Positions 45,658 through 51,254 of a stretch of DNA of 51,254 nt are shown here, one piece after another. Made by a program: the position numbers and the translations under genes. Within the stretch, counting starts at the first letter, position 1; every line of letters begins with the position of its first letter. The notes beneath the pieces are model-generated. The model searched no databases. It saw nothing but the letters and a program-made list of their open reading frames with translations, and was not told the DNA's origin. The stretch is from an uncultured Deferribacteraceae bacterium (GTDB lineage: Bacteria > Chrysiogenota > Deferribacteres > Deferribacterales > Mucispirillaceae), in NCBI GenBank assembly GCA_947041165.1, contig CAMRCY010000013.1, forward strand, positions 1 through 51,254, given 5' to 3'.

Positions 45658-46740
45658 CTAACTAGCTGATTTTCTATCACTAATAATTAAAACACTCACA
45701 ATAATAAATAAAAATATAGGTGAAAAATTTGCTATAAATGGTGATACAGCTCCCCTGTTACCAAATGATAACATCGCAGCTTGCACTACCCAAAACAGCA
45801 TTCCTGCTGAAAATGCCATAGCAACATTTTTAGTTATAGAGTAATTTCTTGAAAAATTTATAACGATAGGAAATGTCAAAATCATTAAAACCAAAACAGA
45901 TAACATGTTAGCTATTTTAGAGTATAATATCATCTGATAGTGATTAGTATTCAACCCTCTATCTTTAACAACTTTAATTATATTATAAATTTGAGATGGC
46001 GTTAAGGAAGTCGGATAATCTGTATTAACCTCTAAAAGTTCTTTAAAAAGCTTTGAAGGAATTTGATATTCACTATCGTTCGTAACTTTAGGTGGAGTTT
46101 TTGTTAAGTCTACAAACATCTTTCCTTTAGAAATAAAATCGTTATCTTTTTTAGTTATAGTATCTACTGACACATAGCTTTCAATCTGTCCGCTTTCGCT
46201 TATATTATAAAATTTAACGCCCTGTATAGAGTTGTTTAACACATCCATAAACTCTATATGAACCAACCGATTACTACCATCCATCATCCATATGTTCGAA
46301 TATTTTCTGCTGATAGTTACAGGAACTTCTTTGATATCGGCTAATAACTCTGATCTATATATTCTTGCTTTTGGAACACCTATATACTCTAAAAAAACCA
46401 TTAAAAGCACAACAACTATTCCAACTGAAACTAACGGTATTGAAACAGATGATACTCTTCCACCAAAAGATACATAGGCTAACATTTCATTTGAACGCAT
46501 CAACTGTACAATGGTCATCACCGATGCTATTGTGGTGGTTATGGGCATTGATATATTATTGTTTATAAATATCCAACAGAACTGGAGTTGGATAAACTCT
46601 ATTAATGTAAAATCATCATTAGTAAGATTTTTGAGTTCTCCCATTGTGGATGTGATAAGCGATAAGGTTATCACTCCGAGTTGAACGATTAATAGGTTCT
46701 TTATAAAATATTTTAGAATGTATCTATAGAAAAGTTTCAT
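45658..46740 (-). CDS. LptF/LptG-family permease (YjgP/YjgQ)
   Basis: This 360-residue protein has six hydrophobic segments in the LptF/G arrangement: three near the N-terminus, a ~120-residue periplasmic beta-jellyroll domain (SRKYSNIWMMDGSNRLVHIEFMDVLN ... YQIPSKLF), and three at the C-terminus (VLVLMILTFPIVINFSR, VAMAFSAGMLFWVVQAAMLSFGNRG). These are permease subunits that extract lipopolysaccharide from the inner membrane. Only one of the pair is in the window. The start lies 27 bp after the stop codon of the CnrX-like gene, so it may be part of that transcript. Confidence 0.9.
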   Translation of the reverse strand: MKLFYRYILKYFIKNLLIVQLGVITLSLITSTMGELKNLTNDDFTLIEFIQLQFCWIFINNNISMPITTTIASVMTIVQLMRSNEMLAYVSFGGRVSSVSIPLVSVGIVVVLLMVFLEYIGVPKARIYRSELLADIKEVPVTISRKYSNIWMMDGSNRLVHIEFMDVLNNSIQGVKFYNISESGQIESYVSVDTITKKDNDFISKGKMFVDLTKTPPKVTNDSEYQIPSKLFKELLEVNTDYPTSLTPSQIYNIIKVVKDRGLNTNHYQMILYSKIANMLSVLVLMILTFPIVINFSRNYSITKNVAMAFSAGMLFWVVQAAMLSFGNRGAVSPFIANFSPIFLFIIVSVLIISDRKSAS

Positions 46741-46767
46741 ATAATATTACTATATAATATATTTACT

Positions 46768-47178
46768 TTAATTTAAAGCACCATTTACTAATTCATGATA
46801 TCTGTTATTAGTCTTTATACGATGCTCTTCTATTGCTGAAAGATAATTGTTATATATATCATCTGATAATATATCACTTAAAGAGCTTAGATAGTCTTCA
46901 AATATATACTGCTTTTCTAGGCGAAAAAGTTCTAATGATGAGATATACTCATCAATTTTATTATTAAGAATAAGTTGAGCTTCTGCTTTATTTTCATTAG
47001 ATAGTTTATCCTGATCTAGCAGATCATTAAGGAAAATTCTATGAGCAATAACTTCCCTTGCAAATGGGTTTTTAAAACCACCTCTAAATTTAACTATACT
47101 CGTTGAAAAATGTCCTATCACAATACCTATCACAAAAACAGATATAAAAACAATTACCGCCTTACCGTTTCTAAACAT
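46768..47178 (-). CDS. Membrane-anchored periplasmic sensor-like protein (CnrX/ZraP-like)
   Basis: This 136-residue protein has one N-terminal membrane helix (AVIVFISVFVIGIVIGHF) followed by a helical, charged periplasmic part with heptad-like spacing (AHRIFLNDLLDQDKLSNENKAEAQLILNNKI) and two His-rich stretches near the end (EEHRIKTNNRYHELV). In size, topology and helical character it resembles periplasmic metal sensors such as CnrX or CpxP/ZraP-type four-helix proteins. It follows a one-helix anti-sigma-like gene and an ECF sigma gene, the same three-component order as CnrYXH. Ligands of the sensor are unknown. GGAG precedes the ATG. Confidence 0.65.
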   Translation of the reverse strand: MFRNGKAVIVFISVFVIGIVIGHFSTSIVKFRGGFKNPFAREVIAHRIFLNDLLDQDKLSNENKAEAQLILNNKIDEYISSLELFRLEKQYIFEDYLSSLSDILSDDIYNNYLSAIEEHRIKTNNRYHELVNGALN

Positions 47179-47198
47179 ATAACTTTACTCCAAAATAA

Positions 47199-47504
47199 TT
47201 AAAATGAAGATAGTAATGCAACTTCAGACATATACTCTTCAAATATGATAGGTGACGCATAGAAATAATTAAAAGTGAACACCGTAAACAAAAATAACGC
47301 CATCGCTGATGAGCCAAAAATAAATTTTAGAAAAAACTTATCCGCTATAAAAATATCGCTTAAAAAAGAACTTTTCTTAACTTGATCTTCTCTAATTCTA
47401 GCCATTACGTCACTGGTGAAAGATATTTTTAAAGATGATTTTTCTGATAGATCAACTTTACTTAAAATATTTTCTATATCTTTATCTTTAAATTTATAAC
47501 TCAT
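47199..47504 (-). CDS. Single-pass anti-sigma factor-like protein
   Basis: This 101-residue protein has a cytoplasmic N-terminal half rich in charged residues (FKDKDIENILSKVDLSEKSSLK, SDVMARIREDQVKKSS), a transmembrane helix near residue 65 (FGSSAMALFLFTVFTFNYFY) and a short periplasmic tail. Anti-sigma factors of ECF systems commonly have this layout. No zinc-binding HxxxCxxC motif is visible. Position directly after the sigma gene (41 bp) supports the call. ATAGGAGAG precedes the ATG. Confidence 0.65.
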   Translation of the reverse strand: MSYKFKDKDIENILSKVDLSEKSSLKISFTSDVMARIREDQVKKSSFLSDIFIADKFFLKFIFGSSAMALFLFTVFTFNYFYASPIIFEEYMSEVALLSSF

Positions 47505-47545
47505 AACTACTCTCCTATATTAAAATATACATAGCGATTAACTAT

Positions 47546-48220
47546 CTAGATTTTAAAAAACTTCTCTAACTGACTTTTCAGTTTCTTTCTAGCTCTAAAC
47601 GCTATAACCTTTATATTCGACTCTGACAAACTTAATAAAACAGCAGTTTCTTGAATAGATAACCCATCTGTGTAGATAAGATTGATAATATTACGCTCTT
47701 CTGGTTTTAATATTTTCATCGCTTTTTTAACTAAATCAGCACTCTCATTTGATAGAACTGTTTCCTCAGGAGAACCAAGTGATGCGAACTGATCTGCAAT
47801 ATTATCACTCGACTCTTTCTCTAGATCTGAAAATGAACACTCTTTTGATGAATATTTACTTCTCCAAAAATCTTTACAAGTTCTAACACTTATCACTGAA
47901 AGCCAATGAGAAAATGGTGCATCTTGCCTATATCTGTGAAGAGATTTATAAGCTTTAAAAAATATATCATTAGCTACTTCATTAAGATGTTCAACACCGA
48001 TATGATACATAACTATCTTCTCTACAACTTTTGAATATTTATTTATAAGCTTAGAGAAAAGATCTGTATCTCCACCTAAAACAGCTTTAATTGTTATATT
48101 ATCTTCAGTAATATCTTTCTCTTTTTGCGTTTCCAATACACATCCGTTTGAATGATTTACAATCACTCTTTTTGAACGAGAGTAACCTAATATAGGTTGT
48201 AGAATATCTTCTGTACACAT
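47546..48220 (-). CDS. ECF-type sigma-70 factor
   Basis: About 224 residues if ATG 48220 is used; the frame is open to a TTG at 48289. Region 2 is LFSKLINKYSKVVEKIVMYHIG ... ANDIFFKAYKSLHRYRQDAPFSHWLSVISVRTCKDFWR, and region 4 is KILKPEERNIINLIYTDGLSIQETAVLLSLSESNIKVIAFRARKKLKSQL, a typical helix-turn-helix. There is no region 1.1 or 3 of major sigma factors. The genuine start is uncertain because no good ribosome-binding site precedes any candidate. Anti-sigma and sensor genes follow, so release of this sigma factor probably depends on an envelope signal. Confidence 0.88.
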   Translation of the reverse strand: MCTEDILQPILGYSRSKRVIVNHSNGCVLETQKEKDITEDNITIKAVLGGDTDLFSKLINKYSKVVEKIVMYHIGVEHLNEVANDIFFKAYKSLHRYRQDAPFSHWLSVISVRTCKDFWRSKYSSKECSFSDLEKESSDNIADQFASLGSPEETVLSNESADLVKKAMKILKPEERNIINLIYTDGLSIQETAVLLSLSESNIKVIAFRARKKLKSQLEKFFKI

Positions 48221-48438
48221 ATTAAATAAATACAAAAAACTATAATTGTTTATAACAAAATCTAATCTCATAAATATTAGATAACCCAACTTGATATATA
48301 TTTAGAGTTTCAAACTATCTCTATACTATATTAGTCATCCAAACTTACAAAAGGTTACAAGATATTTTGATTGCAAATAGTTATAAACATCTTTATTATA
48401 TCAAAATACTAAAAAAGAGCAACAGGTGGATCGATTTT

Positions 48439-48999
48439 ATGACAGAATTTGAGAAAATGATAAACGGCGATGAATATGTTTTTGATAAAGAAGTTCATAA
48501 ATTATTTATTAGATCAAGAGAGCTTTGTAGAAAATATAATAAATCAAGTTTCAATCCTAAAAAGAGGAAAAAAATATTAGAGCAACTTTTTAAGCGTAAA
48601 ATTGAGTTAGGGGATATATATATTGAACCTCCTTTCTTCTCTGATTTTGGAATGAACACTACGATAGGCAACAATTTTTATGCTAATTTTGGTTTAACAA
48701 TTCTTGATTGTGGAAGAGTAAAGATCGGCAATAATGTTATGATCGGACCAAATGTTGATATCTATGCAGTGACACATCCGACTGATATTGCAACTCGTGC
48801 ACAAGGTAGACATATTTCATCAACTGGCGAAGTTAATATAGGTAACAATGTATGGATCGGTGGAAAATCTACGATTATGATGGGTGTGACAATCGGAGAT
48901 AACTCGATTATCGGTGCTGGATCAGTTGTGACAAAAGATATTCCTGCAAACGTGATCGCAATCGGTAACCCGTGCAAAGTGCTTAGAGAGATAACTTAG
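48439..48999 (+). CDS. Maltose/galactoside O-acetyltransferase-like protein (NodL/LacA family)
   Basis: 186 residues from ATG 48439 (AGGTGG nine bases upstream; the frame is open to 48367). The N-terminal MTEFEKMINGDEYVFDKEVHKLFIRSRELCRKYN and the following hexapeptide repeats (INIGNNVWIGGKSTIMMGVTIGDNSIIGAGSVVTKDIP) place it in the left-handed beta-helix Maa/LacA/NodL family. The catalytic His is in YAVTHPTD, and the C-terminus is AIGNPCKVLREIT. It acetylates a sugar from acetyl-CoA; the acceptor is unknown. The final ~54 bp recur 133 bp further on, outside the gene (see findings). It is transcribed divergently from the sigma gene. Confidence 0.93.
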   Translation: MTEFEKMINGDEYVFDKEVHKLFIRSRELCRKYNKSSFNPKKRKKILEQLFKRKIELGDIYIEPPFFSDFGMNTTIGNNFYANFGLTILDCGRVKIGNNVMIGPNVDIYAVTHPTDIATRAQGRHISSTGEVNIGNNVWIGGKSTIMMGVTIGDNSIIGAGSVVTKDIPANVIAIGNPCKVLREIT

Positions 49000-49142
49000 T
49001 ACATAAAATAAATTAACTTACTTTGGTATCGCATAAAATAGAAAGTTTATGAAAAGTGAAGTTGATGAAATTAATTAAGCAAACGTGATCGCAATTGGTA
49101 ACCCATGCAAAGTGCTTAGAGAGATAACTTAGTACATAAAAT
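48946..49142. repeat. Duplicated 3' end of the acetyltransferase gene
   Basis: The 64-bp segment 48946-49009 (GCAAACGTGATCGCAAT ... CTTAGTACATAAAAT), which includes the last 54 bp of the acetyltransferase gene and its stop codon, recurs at 49079-49142 with only two substitutions. The offset is 133 bp. The second copy is not in an open frame long enough to be a gene. The rest of 49000-49491 has a 9-bp inverted repeat near 49206-49234 and the terminator at 49359. Confidence 0.95.
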
Positions 49143-49358
49143 TATTTAGCATATAAATTACGTAATTTAATTATTATTAAAATTGAAAGTTGATAAAAAC
49201 ATACTCACAACTATTTCATAACATAATAGTTGTGCTGTGTGATGATTTAACTAACACAATCCAACTACACACCATTCACTCACGCAATCTAGGTGATGCA
49301 AAATCTTTTTAAGGTCATACAAATAACATAGTAAATCATCTACGGTAGCAGCACATAA

Positions 49359-49403
49359 AAAAGGATACCGTCCTATGCAATACACATAGTTCAATATCCT
49401 TTT
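49359..49403. terminator. Bidirectional rho-independent terminator
   Basis: AAAAGGATA / TATCCTTTT (9 bp) encloses a second internal stem CTATG / CATAG. A-rich sequence flanks one side and T-rich sequence the other. It lies between the acetyltransferase gene (plus) and the nifS operon (minus), 89 bp past the stop codon at 49492. Confidence 0.8.
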
Positions 49404-49491
49404 ATTATATTCTTTTAATCAATTAATTAACTTGCTAATCAATCAATAAATTTTTAAACTCTAAAACATTTTGTTCATTAATACCTAACAA

Positions 49492-49746
49492 CTAATAACT
49501 TTCAAGAACTTCTTTCACTTTTGCAGTTATATGCTCTTCATCTATTTCAATTCTTTTAAGGTTATCAACAACTACAGATATCTTATAATCATCTGTTGCT
49601 GCCGAGTCGATAATAATCATCTGTTTGCCACGATACTCGCACATACCACCACGTGCCTTAGTCTTCTCATATCGTACCTTAATACCTGATTTTAATGCGA
49701 CTTCCTCTAACTCCCTAAGTAAAAGTTTCTTGCTGTTTTTAGTCAT
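49492..49746 (-). CDS. Conserved-looking small protein downstream of cysteine desulfurase
   Basis: This 84-residue soluble protein has a helix (LLLRELEEVALKSGIKVRYEKTK), a glycine turn with Cys (RGGMCEYRGKQMIIIDSAA) and a final helical segment (VVDNLKRIEIDEEHITAKVKEVLESY). The pattern KVRYEK then GG-CxYRGK-xIIID resembles small proteins often seen near sulfur-related genes in delta-proteobacteria-like genomes, but I cannot name the family. It starts 20 bp after the stop codon of the desulfurase gene, so it is in the same operon, and its Cys could be relevant to sulfur transfer (inference). Confidence 0.7.
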   Translation of the reverse strand: MTKNSKKLLLRELEEVALKSGIKVRYEKTKARGGMCEYRGKQMIIIDSAATDDYKISVVVDNLKRIEIDEEHITAKVKEVLESY

Positions 49747-49765
49747 TATTTATTTCATCAAAACT

Positions 49766-50926
49766 TTATTTACTGTTTACAAGTGGCGACATAGCTCTTA
49801 ATTTATTAACCGAAGTTTTTAAAATTTCAACAGCTTGATCTACCTCTTCAAAAGTATTATTAATTCCAAAACTAAATCTTAACGTACCATGAAAATCTAC
49901 CTCGTCCATACCTATCGCACCTAATACATGTGATGGAGTTGATGATGTTGAGGTACAAGCTGAACCTGCTGAACAACATACCTCTCTTGCATATACCATC
50001 AATGCTTCGCCTTCTATAAAACGGAAAGTTGTACTAGAGATTGATGGAACTCGTGGAGCTGTTGTACAGTTAACATATGTGTCTGGTATCTCTTCTGCTA
50101 CTTTCTTCTCAAATCTATCTCTAACAGCTTTAAGATGCTCAATATTTTTATCTAAACTTTCATTTAAAAGTTCAAACGCTTTAGCTATACCTACTATGTA
50201 TGGTATATTTTCAGTACCAGGTCTAAGTCCAAACTCTTGATCGCCACCATTCATAAACGGCTTTAATTTCGTTTGAAACTCTTTATCAATATAAAGAACT
50301 CCAATACCTTTTGGAGCATAAATTTTATGTCCAGAAACTGTCAACATATCAACACCAAGATCTGAAACATCAACAGGCATCTTACCCATCGCTTGAACAG
50401 CATCTGTGTGAATAAATATTGAATTATCGTGTGCTAATTTAGCGATCTCTTTTATCGGTTGAATTGTTCCAATCTCGTTATTGGCAAGCATGATAGTTAT
50501 CAAAATAGTATCTTTACGTATTGCTTTTTTTACGTCATCAATGTTAATTAAACCGTTTCTATCAACATCTACGTAAGTTACTTCAAATCCTTCTCTTTCA
50601 AGAAAATGACACGGCTCTAATATAGCCTTATGCTCTATTGTTGATGTTATAATGTGCTTACCCTTATGAGCAAGTGATAACGCTGCCTGACAGATAGCTA
50701 TATTGTTAGCCTCTGTTCCTGATCCTGTAAAGATGATTTCATCATCATCTGCTTTTAAAACATCTGCTATAACTTTTCTTGAAGAATCAAGATGAGATCT
50801 TGCCTCTCTACCTAATGAATGAACAGATGACGGATTGCCATATATATCTTCAAAAAATGGAATCATAGAGTCTAAAACTCTTTTATCTACTTTAGTTGTT
50901 GCTGAATTATCAAAATAAATTGCCAT
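49766..50926 (-). CDS. nifS: Cysteine desulfurase (NifS/IscS family)
   Basis: This 386-residue PLP enzyme removes sulfur from cysteine for Fe-S cluster or other thiol biosynthesis. Motifs: MAIYFDNSATTKVDKRVLD at the start, FTGSGTEANNIAI, HTDAVQAMGK, the PLP-lysine VSGHKIYAPKGIGVLY, and the catalytic cysteine in CCSAGSACTSTSSTPSHVL. The extended loop around ACTS is typical of class I NifS/IscS proteins. Whether it is NifS or IscS cannot be decided here. GGGGGCG lies upstream of the ATG at 50926. The tandem array upstream may contain or displace its promoter. Confidence 0.95.
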   Translation of the reverse strand: MAIYFDNSATTKVDKRVLDSMIPFFEDIYGNPSSVHSLGREARSHLDSSRKVIADVLKADDDEIIFTGSGTEANNIAICQAALSLAHKGKHIITSTIEHKAILEPCHFLEREGFEVTYVDVDRNGLINIDDVKKAIRKDTILITIMLANNEIGTIQPIKEIAKLAHDNSIFIHTDAVQAMGKMPVDVSDLGVDMLTVSGHKIYAPKGIGVLYIDKEFQTKLKPFMNGGDQEFGLRPGTENIPYIVGIAKAFELLNESLDKNIEHLKAVRDRFEKKVAEEIPDTYVNCTTAPRVPSISSTTFRFIEGEALMVYAREVCCSAGSACTSTSSTPSHVLGAIGMDEVDFHGTLRFSFGINNTFEEVDQAVEILKTSVNKLRAMSPLVNSK

Positions 50927-50985
50927 ACTCTATCGCCCCCATATACTTATTTAAAATCTCGTAACCACTTCCATTCCAACCTAAA

Positions 50986-51254
50986 CATCAATACTTTTAG
51001 TTGATGAGTTCTTAATACTGTAACTACTCAATCTACTAAAGCATCAATACTTTTAGTTGATGGGCTTTTAATACTGTAACTACCCAATCTACTAAAATAA
51101 TTAATACTTTTAGTGATCTATTTTTCGTACTGTAACTGCTTAATCGACTAAAGCATCAATACTTTTAGTTGATGAGTTCTTAATACTGTAACTACCTAGT
51201 CTACTAAAATAATTAATACTTTTAGTGATCTATTTTTCGTACTGTAACTGCTTA
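50986..51254. repeat. ~56-bp tandem array with internal inverted repeats, open at the window edge
   Basis: ATACTTTTAG starts at 50991, 51047, 51104, 51159 and 51216, a period of 55-57 bp. Two sub-types alternate later on: GCATCAATACTTTTAGTTGATG, which contains the inverted repeat CATCAA / TTGATG, and AATTAATACTTTTAGTGATC, which pairs with the ACTAAAA upstream of it. The last two units (51104-51254) are an almost exact repeat of the preceding pair, a higher-order period of about 112 bp. It lies 60 bp upstream of the nifS start codon. Confidence 0.93.

Noticed and set aside
49079-49142. Second acetyltransferase pseudogene
   Set aside because: Only the last 54 bp and immediate flank are present; sequence upstream of 49079 has no similarity to the acetyltransferase gene, so it is a local 3' end duplication.

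Overview
The window is strongly AT-rich DNA from a Gram-negative bacterium. The outer membrane is implied by an LptF/LptG permease, a heptosyltransferase, several lipoproteins and a protein with a beta-barrel-like C-terminus. Metabolism looks anaerobic and respiratory: a DMSO-reductase-type molybdoenzyme with its Fe-S subunit and chaperone, methylmalonyl-CoA mutase, and a D-2-hydroxyacid dehydrogenase. This mix would suit a host-associated Deferribacterota (Mucispirillum-like) organism, but that assignment is an impression from gene content and base composition; no rRNA or other marker settles it.

Layout. 1-460 is a ~118-bp tandem array. 469-9656 (minus) is one long transcription unit: lipoprotein, M3 oligopeptidase, AddB, AddA and a small exported protein. 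Enolase (9774-11060, minus), a DUF302 protein, a small exported protein and a beta-propeller-like protein with a Pro/Val linker follow. 14337-16371 (plus) carries TspO, a DHH phosphoesterase and the YsxC/EngB GTPase. 16480-19512 holds a short leader ORF with tandem Trp codons and a terminator, a PfoR/EIIC-like membrane protein, a D-2-hydroxyacid dehydrogenase and a PLD-family protein. Next are a Vat-like acetyltransferase, a 51-bp array and a heptosyltransferase (minus). 21831-28411 (plus) has a membrane protein with variant leucine-rich repeats, an unknown protein, a radical SAM protein, an MnmC-like methyltransferase and methylmalonyl-CoA mutase. After a gene for an unknown 121-aa protein whose 3' end runs into a 34-bp array come an 80-bp array, thymidylate kinase and a PpiD-like chaperone (minus), then a gene for the signal recognition particle RNA (minus).

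33616-34964 (minus) is an isolated phage tail-fibre plus fibre-assembly gene pair behind a perfect sigma-70 promoter. 35182-40027 (plus) is the molybdoenzyme operon. Then come a nested repeat region, a lipoprotein, a leucine-rich-repeat protein with a CTERM-like tail, diaminopimelate decarboxylase, an HD-GYP protein, LptF/G, a CnrYXH-like ECF sigma/anti-sigma/sensor operon, a maltose-acetyltransferase-like gene with a duplicated 3' end, and cysteine desulfurase with a small partner. The window closes in a 56-bp array.

Two themes stand out. First, intergenic tandem repeats with unrelated units (118, 51, 34, 80, ~155 and ~56 bp) are frequent. Most lie between convergent genes, and in three cases the duplicated unit includes the 3' end of the neighbouring gene. 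Second, there are several regulatory or RNA elements outside the usual gene list: a candidate Trp attenuator in front of a transporter-like gene, an SRP RNA with a hexanucleotide tip loop, and a consensus-perfect promoter on a stranded phage fibre cassette.
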